Positions 33,072 to 44,756 of a stretch of 64,000 nucleotides of DNA are shown here, piece after piece. This stretch comes from Diphasiastrum complanatum (lineage: Eukaryota; Streptophyta; Lycopodiopsida; Lycopodiales; Lycopodiaceae), in NCBI GenBank assembly GCA_029204225.1, contig CM055097.1:558001-622000 (forward strand), in the 5' to 3' direction. A program made the position numbers and the translations under genes. The stretch's first letter is position 1; each line of letters begins with the position of its first letter. Below the pieces are notes generated by a model. The model made no database searches. It was not told the origin of the DNA and saw only the letters and a list, made by a program, of their open reading frames with translations.

Positions 33072-33998
33072 TGTTGGAATTAAGCTTCACTCTGACACAC
33101 CCAAATTCGAGTCATTCGAGTTCGACTCACTCGAATTCGATTCCTGAGCACCAGTATACCATATAAATGTGTACTCTCTCTCTACAACAACATTGCAACC
33201 TTACTCTCTAAAGTCAAACGTATGTGCAATCAATCAACTGAAGCAAAAGCAAGATTGACATCAAATTCTTCGAGTTCAAGGTCCACATCATCCACATCCT
33301 ATCAACTTGCTCTGCCTTGTCCGTCGTAGACTACGTTACAGTTCACTTCAATACTTTTTAGTAACTGCATTGTTTCACACTCGTTGCCCACATAGTCATT
33401 GTAATTGTTCCATGTATATATACATAACGGCATCTCACGAATAAGTAGGTAAGTGAGAAGAGTGATGAATGTATGGATGAGCGACAAGAACACGAATAAT
33501 AATTTAGCATGATTCAGAGTTCCTCCTCGAACTCCATTGTATCTTAATTATCTGATTCCTTAGGATCAAAGATATTCGAGAGAGTGAAATCTATTCAAGA
33601 AGTAGAGACAGTTATTCAATCTGTAGCTAGCTAAGTAAGATCACAGCACATAGTGCGCCATCACTATGAACCATGCACAAGATCGTGATCTAATCGTTGT
33701 ATTCACAACAACTTAATTTAGATTCTCTATTTTCTTATGTGTGTTCCACTGTGAATGCTTTCTGATATTTTATCTCTCATTGATACTCGCACCATTCGGA
33801 TGTCTAATCTTGAAGGAAGCATGGCTGTCTCAAACGCCTAACTGTTTCGCTCCCTTCATGGTTGTCCTCGACACCTACAAGACATTCCTCCTGCCGATCT
33901 AAGTTAAGGTTTGAAACTATAGTTTGGTGAAGCTCCTATTATAGTTTCTATGTTGAGTTCTCTTTCCTATTCCGCACTTAATCACGAGAGCTCCAACA
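33072..33998 (+). repeat. 3' LTR of copia-3, 927 bp, with matched ends
   Basis: It starts TGTTGGA directly after the polypurine tract and ends TCCAACA at 33998, perfect 7-bp inverted ends of the canonical TG...CA type. A TATA-like ATATAAATG at 33161 is followed by a CT-rich initiator-like stretch. No second LTR is in the window. Confidence 0.85.
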
Positions 33999-34139
33999 GT
34001 GATGACCATATACTAGACTACCATAAGTTTTTGCAAACATGATGCATGGTATTGTAAAATGTTCAACAATATCATAGATGCAATCACTTTGAAATTACTA
34101 CATGTGCGATGGAATTATAATTCATAGAATTACATTTCC

Positions 34140-34980
34140 AATTTGCTTACCATGTAGTGTGTAATATGATCTATACCCCAAGTGCCTTTAATTGCATCCA
34201 CAAACTCGATTGTTGATTTCTCAATTAGTAGGACATCAGTATCAAAGAGTTTATCTTATATGAGCAATTTGACCATGTTGCTAAGCTTTCTCCAAACTTC
34301 AATCTTTTTAAGCCTTTTTGTTCCTTTGCCTTCAAAATCTTGTGTGGCAGAAATAACATCTTTGCAGACCAAGTATTGGATCTTAGTCGATTTTCCAGAA
34401 TGATTTGATAAGAAATGATAGCCTTTGGCTCCTCCTACGTTTGGTTTGCAAGGGATGTTTCTCGTTTTCCCTGAAAGCTTCTCATCCTTTTGTATTTTAA
34501 CGTGTCCCTTATGAAGACCCGTTTTTGACATAACATCCTCTAATCGAGCTATTGCTTGTTTGGATGATGGCTTTGGCTTAGTATTCCAGCAAATAAAACA
34601 TGAAGGTATATGGATTTTTCTATGATTCTTACCTTCCCATGAAGTGTGCAAATATGGACATTTTAAAGAGGAATTGATAGTACTGGTTTCCAATTTAGGT
34701 CTTCTAAATCTCTTGAAACTCTCATGCTCTTAGACATGTCTTTTGCAATTTTCATACATTAAAGAAATGGATGCTTCAAATTTGCTCCATAAGAGACATT
34801 GAACATGCACTTCAATGATTTCAAGTCTCCAGCCAATGCCATTACCTATTCCATGAAAATTGAGTGGTGTGTCATTCATATGATGTTTGATCATCTTTAA
34901 ATATTTTTTTTACCTAAAAACCCAGAAAAGAACATCGTGATCTTCTTTTAAAACTTGTTCGAAACAAACAATCATAAATT
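34140..34980 (-). pseudogene. Uncharacterised 'AGDLK' family protein, copy 2
   Basis: On the minus strand, text related to copy 1 appears in the same order: LKEDHDVLFWVF (about 34960), KMIKHHMNDTPLNFHGIGN, ALAGDLKSLKCMFNVSYGA (about 34830), then HPFL-stop-CMKIAKDM. Further motifs, not seen in copy 1, follow: IPL-NVHICTLHG, GHVKIQKDEKLSGKTRNIPC, GGAKGYHFLSNHSGKS, VWRKLSNMVKLL, and after a TAA, FVDAIKGTWGIDHITHYM. There are two in-frame TAA codons and two frame changes, but the conserved blocks are intact enough to define the family. I recall this motif order from unnamed multi-copy eukaryotic proteins; it is not a named plant housekeeping gene. It may be a transposase or another protein of a mobile element. 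Confidence 0.55.
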
Positions 34981-35122
34981 ATGCTAAGAGAATTGGTTAG
35001 TATTACTCGATCAAATAGATTTAAATCTTGGACAATAACAAAACAATGTTACATGCAAAACACCAAGTCATAAACTACACTAAGAGAATTAGTTAGTTTT
35101 ACTCAATCAAACAGATTTAAAT
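34971..35122 (+). repeat. Direct repeat, about 56 bp, two copies 40 bp apart
   Basis: ATCATAAATTATGCTAAGAG...CAAATAGATTTAAAT (34971-35026) recurs as GTCATAAACTACACTAAGAG...CAAACAGATTTAAAT (35067-35122). Confidence 0.7.
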
Positions 35123-35171
35123 AAAGAATCAACTTCACTAAGTTTAGATTGCATTCACATCAAAAAATACT

Positions 35172-35271
35172 AACACAAATGGTGTAAAGCTCCAAATTGT
35201 CAATTGCTCCAAAATCACAATCTCTCCCACATTGATTGAGATCTAACTTATCTAGGCTAGCCTACACACAT
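35172..35271 (+). repeat. Dispersed direct repeat, copy A (about 100 bp)
   Basis: AACACAAATGGTGTAAAGC...CTCTCCCACATTGATTGAG...CTACACACAT matches 36201-36298 with a few changes. The similarity ends sharply on both sides. Confidence 0.85.
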
Positions 35272-35960
35272 TTACCTCACTTGCAACTCACTTGATTTTC
35301 AAAAAGACACAAGTAGCAAGATCTAAGTGATCTTGATTCAATAGAACTATCTTAAAGGATTCTACAAAGAACAACTCACACTTGATGGAGAAAATTTGAT
35401 TCTAGACGTTCACAAAGACTTCACTTGAATTGAATGACTCAAAATAGATTTCTAGCCTTCCAGAAGACTTGTATTCTCAGCCTTATCACCCTCCCACTAA
35501 GATTGAATGGAAGTATGATGAGTTCACTTCAAATTTTAATCAAATCACATCAAAAAATCAATGATTTTGACAAATGACTCTTTTACACCCCTTCTTCTTG
35601 ATGATCCAACAAGACCTATAAAACCACTTTCAAGGGCCTGTTCTCAGCACCTATTAATTGGATTTTGTGACACAAAGTCAAATCTCAATAATGGCTAATG
35701 ATCTTTGATGCTTCCTCTTTGATTGCATCAAAAATCCAATCAAGATGATGTGTAATGAAATATGAGGATCTAATCAATAATGGAGCTTAAAATTTAGGTA
35801 CAATAGCTCCCCACGCGTGTGAAAAGTACACATGTAGCCCACTACCAAATATAGAGTTTGCAATCACTTAGTATAGGCTCCGCCACTAAAAACTAAAGTT
35901 TTAGCATCAAACTAGCTAAATTTGGACTTGGTTTTGATCAACAATTAAACTCTTATACTT

Positions 35961-35973
35961 GGATCTGATACCA
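35961..35973 (-). other. Possible primer-binding site of a minus-strand copia
   Basis: The minus strand reads TGGTATCAGATCC directly after ...TTTCAACA. This is a tRNA-Met-type primer site preceded by an LTR-like CA end, so an LTR would extend rightwards from 35974. Plus-strand TGTTGAAATT at 35974 and AAATTCAACA ending at 36204 could be its two ends (231 bp). No coding region goes with it. Confidence 0.35.
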
Positions 35974-36200
35974 TGTTGAAATTAAAATGTTTAGGACCCT
36001 AAATGGATCTACAAAAGATCCACAAGAGTGATTGGGTACTCGTTTAATCAATCTATTGCAAAACTAGCACTCAAATCTTGATCTAGATTGGCAATTTTGA
36101 TCTAAACAAGCAAGAACAATCAAATCATGATCAAAACACATGAGAAGGACTTCACATGTGTGGAGAATAGTCTACAGTATGGAGTACCAACAAAAAATTC

Positions 36201-36298
36201 AACACAAATGGTGTAAAGCTCCAAATTCAATTGCTCCAAAATCATGATCTCTCCCACATTGATTGAGATCTAACCTATCTAGGCTAGTCTACACACAT
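36201..36298 (+). repeat. Dispersed direct repeat, copy B (about 100 bp)
   Basis: Partner of 35172-35271. It starts at the putative LTR edge described at 35961-36204. Confidence 0.85.
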
Positions 36299-37249
36299 AA
36301 AAGTTTGGTTTCACACGTCTGAATCACTATGTACATAAAAAATTACATACAAACCAAGCTAAAATTTGTCATTTTTCACAGTGACACGTGTACTAAATGT
36401 TGTGGTGTTTGCTCTAAAATGATTTTTCCAACTTTGCTAATTTAGACATCACATTTTAGCACTTGACATAGAATTCTCATGCCTACTTCGGTCTTCGAAA
36501 TGATTTATATTTTGGTAGAAAGGTCACTATGATTATAAGAATTTTTTTGAAGTATACAGTCGTGAAAAAATGTAGCGGAAGGCATGGTATTACTCACATT
36601 TAAAAATATTGAAGTTTGATTAGCATCTCTACATGTTTGGCAAATCATACCTTACTTGTAATTTGCTCAAAATCAATTGCTCGATATTTTTAATTGGTAA
36701 ATATGTATAGATGAAGAACATATCCCATGAAAAGATTTGATGACATGTGAATCTTTGAAAGAGTGCTTGAAATGCACACTGTTGTGCACCTAGCAAATGA
36801 AGAAATATAAAGAAAAGTGCTAGATTATGCAACAAAAATGAAGTTTCATATGTTTATACCCTCCTTCATTATCAAAGATACAAGCATGTAAGGGCTTGGC
36901 ACAAAACGTAAATCCTAGAAACAAAGGTATACATATTTTGCAAAGAACTAATCAATATGAGACACATGAATGGCATACTTCATTAAATGAAAAGTTTTCC
37001 ATGAAAGGATGTCTGAAAGATGACTTGATTGGTACTTTATTATTATTGTTGATGACATATCATGCTAAGCCTTAGATCATGTTGTGTCTATGTGGAATTT
37101 AATGAAGCTTTCATATTGGTTTTTGTAGTGTGATATGGTTCAATTCTTGTTTATTTTAAATTTTTGTGAGAAATTTTCTTGCTTTGTGAGAAATTTGATG
37201 TGATGTGAGACTTCCATAAAACTCTTCATTGAATCCAACTCATCGTCAC
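36299..37249. other. No gene recognised
   Basis: AT-rich, short random frames only. The 5' LTR and leader expected for copia-4 are not found here. Confidence 0.4.
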
Positions 37250-40200
37250 AATCAGCTGCAATCCATACGATGGGATGGCAACCAGTTGGATCAGCACGTT
37301 GAGAAGATCAGAACGATCTTCGCTCAACTCGTTGCATCAGGACAGGAGCACCAGGTCCCAGCACCACAATAGCTGATGTACTTCATAAAATCTCTACCGA
37401 CGTCCTATCAGCCGTTGAGAATGCTCATACTAAGTCTACCTAATATGACATTTGACAAAGCAGCCAGTCTTGTCGCTGATGAAAGACTGATGAGAGACGA
37501 AGGAGAGGGAAGCAGTGATCAAGAGAAGGCTCTCTTCACAAAAGGAAAGAAGAAAAACAAGAACAAGCCAAGATTCGAGAAAACGAAGTCCTCGAATCAA
37601 CAATCTTCTTCCTGCGATCACTGCTAGAAACCAGGCCATACGGCCAACAAATGCTGGTTCAATCCAGCAATACCTTGCATGCACTGCAAGAAGAAGGGGC
37701 ATTCTACATACGATTGTAGATTCAACCCAAAAAAAAAGAACAAAGCTGAAAAAGCTAATGTTGTAGAGTCATCAAAGGATGCTGACAGAGGTGACGAAGC
37801 TTTCACGATACTCGATGAAGCTTCAACAAGCTATACTAAACACGACTACGATGTAGTCATTGATTCAGGAGCAACATCTCACATAACCTGCAACAAGAAG
37901 ATCTAGATCGACTTCAGAGAGCTTGAAAACAACAGAGCAGTGATTCTAGGTGATGGGAGCAGACACGATGTCAAAGGCATTGGCACTCTACAGCTGCGAA
38001 CATTGTCATGCCAAGCAGAGCTGCCAGAAGTACTCTATGTGCCCTCACTCAGAAAAGATCTGCTATCTGTCTCCAAGATGGCAGATCTTGGCATTCGAGT
38101 TTTGTTCGATGGCAACACTTGTCGAATGATCGAGAAGACGACAAACAAGTTGCTGATGGTCGGATGCAGAGAAGGAAACCTCTACCAGGCCAAAATAATC
38201 AACAACTCTGATAGCATATTAAATGCTTCAGAAAATCAAGATCAGCTCTGGCATAGGAGAATGTATCATCTGAACATGTGGAGACTGAACGACATGAGCA
38301 CAAAAGACATTGTCACAGGTCTCAAGATTTCAAGGTCCGAAAATGAGTTCTACGAAGCTTGTCAAAAAGGCAAGCAACATCGGAATCCATTCACACATGA
38401 GGGAAGAAGAGCCAAGGAAGTTCTTGAGCTCGTCCACTCTGATGTCTGTGGACCGATGAAGACGGATTCGCTCTCAGGTTCGAGATACTTTCTGACATTC
38501 ATAGATGATTACAACCGAATGACCACGATGTACTACTTAAAGAAGAAATTCGAAGTGTTTGATTCCTTTAGGAAGTTCATGGCATTTGCAGAGCGACACA
38601 CCTCAAAAAAGATACAGATCCTTAGATCTGACAACGGAGGTAAATACAAAAGCAAAGAATTCTCAAAATTCTGCAAAGAACAGGGGATCGGACACCAATT
38701 CACTCCTGCATACACACCGGAATACAATGGTGTTGCAGAAAGAAAAAACAAAATGCTAGTCGAAGGAGCCAGATGCCTGATGACACAGGCTCAATTGTCA
38801 GGTCAATTATGGGCTGAGGCAATAGCTGCAGCTGTACACCTGCAGAACAGATTTACAACGACAGTGCTGAAAAACAAAACACCATATGAAATGTCGACAG
38901 GCAGAAAGCCTGATCTGTCATACGTATGAGTGTTTGGATGTGCAACATACAAGCACATTTTCAAAGAAAAAAGAAGCAAGCTCGATGACATTTCTGAGCA
39001 AACAATCATGGTCGGCTACTCGAACGGAACACATGTGTACAGGCTCTACAACCCAACCATGAAGAAGGTTGTTTCGAGCAGATATGTGAAGTTTGATGAG
39101 TCCACATTTCCTGGACTAAAAGACGAAAGAGGCCATGAGATCTTCACATTGGTGACTATTCAAGAGGGAGATCGAGGACAGACATCAAATCGAAATGCAG
39201 AGCCGCAGACTCCAGGGCAGCAGGTAGCAGAGGATGAACCCCACGAACAAGAAACATTCGAGCAGCGACGAAACGAACCTAGAAGGTCAACGAGACAAAG
39301 AAGTCCTCCAGACCACTACTTTGACAATCTTCAATGGAGTGAAGACACGCAGTTTGAGTATTGCAGCTTCATTGAAGAGCCAACAACATACCAAGAAGCT
39401 ATCCAGAGTCTAGAGGGAAAATTTTGGAGGCAGGCAATGTCAAAAGAGATCGAGTCGATGAGACGAAACGAGGCATGGACACTAGAGCCACTGCCAGAAA
39501 ATAGAAAAATAGTCGACTGCAAGTGGGTGTATAAGAAAAAGATGAAATCAGATGGTACCATTGGCCGCTACAAAGCAAGGCTTGTCGCGAAGGGCTACAC
39601 GAAGAGATATGGTGTTGATTATTTTGACACATATTCGTTGATGATAGGAAATTCCTTGATGCTGATCAAAGACACGAAGAGTCAGATTAATGAAAGCTAT
39701 GAACTCACAAATATTGGAGAAGCAACAAAATGCCTCGGGCTGGAGATAAGAAGAGATTGAACAAAGGGCGAAATACACTTGAGTCAGTCAAAATATGTCA
39801 GGAAACTGTTAAAGCAGTACCACATGATGGACTGCAAAGGAAAGGCCACACCAATGATAGCTGGAGCCAAGCTCACGAAGCAAGATTGCCCAAAAACGGA
39901 AGAGGAAGAACAGAAGATGGCAGGTATACCCTACCAGAACTTAATCGGTAGTCTGATGTACCTCACAATTTGTACCAGACCCGATTTGGCTTTCTCTGTT
40001 TATGCCTTAAGCCAATTCTCTTCCAATCCTGGCATGGCACATTGGCAAATGGCAAAACGAATCCTATAGTATCTGAAGGGTACCCAGAATATGGGATTAA
40101 CCTACAGAGCTGAAAACAAAAAAAAAAAAAAAAAATTCGAGCTACAACACTACAATGATGCAAGTTGGACGAGCTGCAAAGATGACAGCAAGTCCATTAC

Positions 40201-40642
40201 TAGAGAATGTACAATAGCGTACAGAGCTACAATCAGCTGGATATGCAAAAAGCAAACCTTGGTGGCTCAATCCTCTTGTGAAGCTGAATATGTCGTAGCC
40301 TCAAAGGTGGCGAATGAGGTAGTGTGGCTGCAGATGATGCTGGAGGCAATCGGGATACCACAAGAAGGGCCAAGCACGATGATGATGAGCACTTAGAGTG
40401 CCATCTATCTGTCCCAGGATCCTATCTTCCATTCAAAGACAAAACACATACCTCTGAAGTACCATCACATTCGAGATTTGATCTCGAAAGGAGAGCTCCA
40501 GGTCCAGTATATAAAATCAGAAAATATGATTGCAGATCTGCTCACAAAGCCGCTCGACAAGCCACTCTTTTCCAAGCAAAGAAAGACAATTGGATTAAAC
40601 GTACAAAGCTACAAGGTTCAAGAGGGAGTGTCAGAAATGTGA
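37250..40642 (+). pseudogene. Ty1/copia element copia-4, gag to RNase H with RT core deleted
   Basis: It begins inside gag (WDGNQLDQHVEKIRTIFAQ). Two zinc knuckles stand in tandem, the first broken by a TAG (CDHC-stop-KPGHTANKC) and the second intact (CMHCKKKGHSTYDC). Protease has DSGATSHIT (about 37863). The long integrase frame 37940-38929 contains LWHRRMYHLN, FIDDYNR, RSDNGGKY and NGVAERKN, and ends with a TGA within SYV-W-VFGCA. The frame 38930-39760 has the linker and RT N-terminus (CKWVYKKKMKSDGT, YGVDYFDTYS), then jumps directly to LMIGNSLMLIKDTKSQI. The palm with YVDD is therefore missing. RNase H follows with several stops (SSCEAEYV, TKHIPLKYHHIRDL), and pol ends at about 40642, just inside the LTR. 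Confidence 0.9.
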
Positions 40643-40963
40643 ACTCCTAAAACTTTGTCGTTGCACGAACAAGAAACGAAGGTCGAACAAGAACAATTTG
40701 CGACAGTCAACATTCCTTGACTCGAAGCACGAACGATTCGCGAATCATTCATGCATCATAAACACACCTTGAATATCGCAAACCGCAAAGGGACGAAAAC
40801 GATAGACTATGAAAGAAACAAAAAGAACGAAAGCAAACGGGAGATTACGAAACAAACGAAGAGGAATCTTTCGCACTGCCAGCTGGCAGCTCAACGGGCT
40901 TGGAGTCATAGACTTCATGCCCAGGTGAAACGAGAGGCAATCACGGAGACTAACTGATTAGTT
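40629..40963 (+). repeat. copia-4 3' LTR fragment (left arm)
   Basis: A purine tract AAGAGGGAG is followed by TGTCAGAAATG, a canonical LTR start. The sequence carries on to the palindrome centre without an LTR end (a CTGACA-type terminus was not found), so the LTR is cut by the inversion junction. Confidence 0.7.
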
Positions 40964-40997
40964 GATTAGCGTTAACTAGTCTCGTGATTCCACATTT

Positions 40998-42154
40998 TGG
41001 CAGCGCGAAAGATTTCTCTTCGTTTGTTTCATAATCTCCCGTTTGCTTTCGTTCTTTTCGTTTCTTTCATAGTCTTTCATTTTGCATCCCTTTGTAGTTT
41101 GCGGTCCTAGAGGTGTGTTCACGATTCATGAATGATTCACAAATCATTCGTGCTTCGAGTCAAGGGATGTTGATTGTCATGAATTGTTCTCGTTCGACCT
41201 TTGTTTCTTGTTCATGCTGCGACAAAGTTGCAGGAGTTCACCATTTCTGACACTCCCTCTTGAACCTTGTAGCTTTGTACGTTTAATCCAATTGCATTTC
41301 TTTGCTTGGCAAAGAGTGGCTTGTCGAGCGGCTTTGTGAGCAGATCTGCAATCATATCTTTTGATTTTATATACTGGACCTGGAGCTCTCCTTTCGAGAT
41401 CAAATCTCGAATGTGATGGTACTTTAGAGGTATGTGTTTTGTCTTTGAATGGAAGACAAGATTCTGGGACATATAGATGTCACTCTGAGAGTCCATCATC
41501 ATTGTGCTTGGCCCTTCTTGTGGTATCCCGATTGCCTCCAACATCATCTGCAGCCACACTACCTCGTTCGCCACCTTTGAAGCTGCGACATATTCAGTTT
41601 CGCAAGAGGATTGAGCCACCAAGGTTTGCTTTTTGCATATCCAGCTGATTGCAGCTCCGCACGCTATTGTACATCCTCTAGTAATGGACTTGCTGTCATC
41701 TTTGCAGCTCGCCCAGCTTGCATCACTGTAGTGGTGCAGCTCGAATCCTTTTTCTTCGTTTTCAGCTCTATAGGTTAATCCCATATTCTGGGTACCCTTC
41801 AGATACTGTAGGATTCGATTTCCCATTTGCCAATGTGCCAGGCCAAGATTGGAGGCGAATTGGCTCAAGGCATAAACAGAGAAAGCCAGATCAGGTCTGG
41901 TACAAATTGTGAGATACATCAGACTATCGTATAAGTTCTGGTAGGGTATACTTGCCATCTTCTATTCTTCCTCTTCCATTTTTGGGCAATCCTGCTTTGT
42001 GAGCTGGGCTCTAGCTATCATTGGTGTGGCCATCTCTTTGCAGTCCATCATTTGGTACTGCTTTAGCACTTTCCTGGCATATTCTAACTAACTCAAGTGC
42101 ATTTCGCCCTTTGTTCGATCTCTTTTGATCTCCAGCCCGAGGCATTTTGTTGCT
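40998..42154 (-). pseudogene. copia-4 family RNase H and LTR fragment, inverted copy (right arm)
   Basis: On the minus strand a 248-codon frame (41958-41212) encodes the end of RT and all of RNase H without a stop: TICTRPDLAFSVYALSQF, SDASWASCKDDSKSITRG, SSCETEYVAASKVANE, TKHIPLKYHHIRDL, ADLLTKPLDKPLF. It is better preserved than the left arm, which has stops in the same region. Upstream, 42154-41959 continues pol with one TAG. The LTR part extends from about 41230 to 40998. No other part of this second copy exists. Confidence 0.9.
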
Positions 42155-42212
42155 AGATGATATAACTCCATTTAGTACATCATAGATGATATATCTCCAT
42201 GTAGTACATCTT
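42155..42212 (+). repeat. 29-bp tandem repeat at the edge of the inverted arm
   Basis: AGATGATATA-CTCCAT-TAGTACATC occurs twice in a row (42155-42183, 42184-42212) exactly where copia homology of the right arm stops. It may be filler made when the break was joined. Confidence 0.8.
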
Positions 42213-44756
42213 CGGAAGCGACTATAAAAATTAGTTTTTTCTATGTACAATTCAATCCTTACAAGTAGTCATTGCTAAGTTTACATGGAAAAGTTTGTTG
42301 AAATATAAGAGCTGAGGATACTAGTAATAGACCTATGATGTTTTTCAAAGACCTGTTTATGAGTAGGATGTCAGCTAGTGGAAGTGTTAGCAAAGTTCTT
42401 TTCTCCAAGGAAATACATTGATAATTAACTACCTAGCTATTTTTTCACATTGATGAAAGAATATAGGAGAGTTTTTAATCATTTTCAATTGCGCCATACT
42501 TGACTTAATTTCAAGCTACAAGGATTGTTGGAGACGTTTCAAAAAAATCCTTCAAGAAAGATATTCAGATATTGCATCAACCAAATTCCCAAAGAGCATA
42601 TGGCATCAAAACTTGACACTAGAAAATATTACAAAACTAGCTACTTTTCTCAAGCACGTAAAATGCCTTTTGAATTCTAATATTCTCAGTTGATGTCACT
42701 TAATTTCTCAAGTTACATTCAGTGATGCACATGAAAGTAGCCCCTATTTGTAATGTAGGTATTTAAATGATGAACTAAAGAATTTTCTAAAAGTTATGGA
42801 ATATAGTTTTGTTGTTTTTGTTGGGAACAAACTTTTATTTTCCATTGATGATATCAACCAATGATGATGTAATAAGCCATTTGGTTATTACAAATTGGAT
42901 AGATAGTAACTTCATATCTTGACATGAATTTGGTTTTGACTTCTACAAATGAATGTGGCCATAGGCACACTCAAGTCATATTATGCATTGATAGTTTGAA
43001 TAAGAGAGAAAGTCTCTGACGATTGTTTGCAACTATCTACGATAGATTGGCTTGAGATAAAGGCCTTCTACAAGTGTTGATAGTTAAATGTTTTTGTATT
43101 GATTTCTTGTAAGATTAAAAGGAAACAATAAATTTGAAAGCAAGAGCACAAATTTGAACTCATTTGCAATTTCCAGAAACAAGAACTAATTGTCAATGTT
43201 CGAAATCTCATTCATGTATTCGCCAACTAGATAATTTGGATATTATTATCCATCTTCAATCATTACTCATAGCATCAAAAAATTGGATATCTTAACTGGG
43301 CATATTGAGGATGATGTTGATTTTTATGAAGTTGTTAAGATAAGCCAAGTCCAATGAAGGCTCCTATGATATTTTTCCAATATAAGTACTCCTTTTGAGA
43401 ATGGGATTCGGCGTTGATATTATATATACCATCAAGATATCTTTATGACAAATGAGTAGGGCCATTGACAAGCTTGCTTCATCAACCATAAGAATATGAA
43501 AGAGACAATTTGAAGTATCACCAATTTCCTAATATTCTCACTCTCACCATAATATGTATTACTCATACCTAATGTTTCAAGCTAGGATTGTATCACAATA
43601 AGAGCACAAAGATCTTAAATACAACAATGCAATAGTTGATGAAATGTTTTTACATCACACACCAAACAATGATGCCTTAGGAGGATGGCAAGTGTAGCCA
43701 ATTAAAGATTGAAATGTAGTCTACATGCATGGGTAATTGTACCACTAATAGTAACGTGATTTTGTTACATACATTATAGGCTTTTTCTCATTCTCATAAA
43801 GTTCACTAGCTTAAAGCCATTTGAGTTGGTTCAGGAGAAAACGGTGGGACCCTATTCCAACAACCTATGATCTGGTGGAGGATGTAGTTGTAAAATTTTG
43901 GAAATTCAAAAATCTGGAAAATTTCAAAGATATGTGCATTTTGAAGCATAGTCCAAAAAAAGCTCATCCATGTAATTTTTAAATATGTGAAACTTGAAAA
44001 TTTGGAAAAAAAAAAAGAAAACCAATGCATCTAGTCCTTCATATGTGTACGTTGTGAAAAGTCTACATGAAGGAAATTTGTTTCCTCCAAAGAATGATCA
44101 CTTTGAGTTCATGACCATTTTCCTCTGTAAATTAATGAATTGAGTCATATCCATGTATAACATAAAAACTTGAAACAAAAGAAAGTTGCTATGTCCTTGT
44201 ATGGCAATTAAAAATCAACAATTTTATAAGGGCAATCTTCTAGTGAAGAAGGATTATGGCAATAATGCTATACCTACTAGCTTGCCTTGAAAAGATTCAT
44301 GAATGAGAATAACAAAGGTCAGACAAAACCTCATCATCAGCTAATCGATAAGTAGCCAATTATAGCAAAATATAGAGCTTAACTTTGCTATTTGAGAACT
44401 CTTATGTTCACATCGCTAAGGCTCCATTTGACTTCGACAATGTTATGTGCCAAAGCACTTTCTAATACAAGTTCTACCGTGGCATTCAAGAAACCTTCTA
44501 GAATTTAGTTTTTGCATCAACATTCACCAGAACGCCTTCCAAATCACCTTCATCTGTCAAGGCTTCTTTGCAACTGACATTTTATTAGAGTTTCATCGAG
44601 ATTTTTTTAAATTCAACTTTAGTACCGACACATCAACCATAGTATTGATAGTAGGTCAGTGAATTTGATGAGTATGTGTTTGTACCTTGTCATTCTTCTT
44701 CGGATGCAAATAATGAAGAACAACCAACTACTTTAAGGGCTTATGGTCAATGACAC
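42213..44756. other. No gene recognised; 2.5 kb AT-rich
   Basis: Scattered short frames without family patterns. Nothing assignable. Confidence 0.4.

Larger units (their letters stand above)
39721..42154. repeat. Large imperfect inverted repeat of copia-4 3' ends (tail-to-tail)
   Basis: The left arm 39721-40881 (RNase H, pol end, start of the LTR) is repeated in reverse complement at 40998-42154. Both arms are close to 1.16 kb and look roughly 90% identical by eye. The 116-bp centre is itself partly self-complementary: AATCACGGAGACTAAC at 40939-40954 pairs with GTTAACTAGTCTCGTGATT at 40971-40989. Both arms break at exactly corresponding points, at AGCAACAAAATGCC on the outside. A transcript through the region could fold into a long hairpin. 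Confidence 0.92.

Noticed and set aside
43806-44030. Phe-rich 74-codon frame
   Set aside because: Translation of AT-rich sequence without a family pattern.
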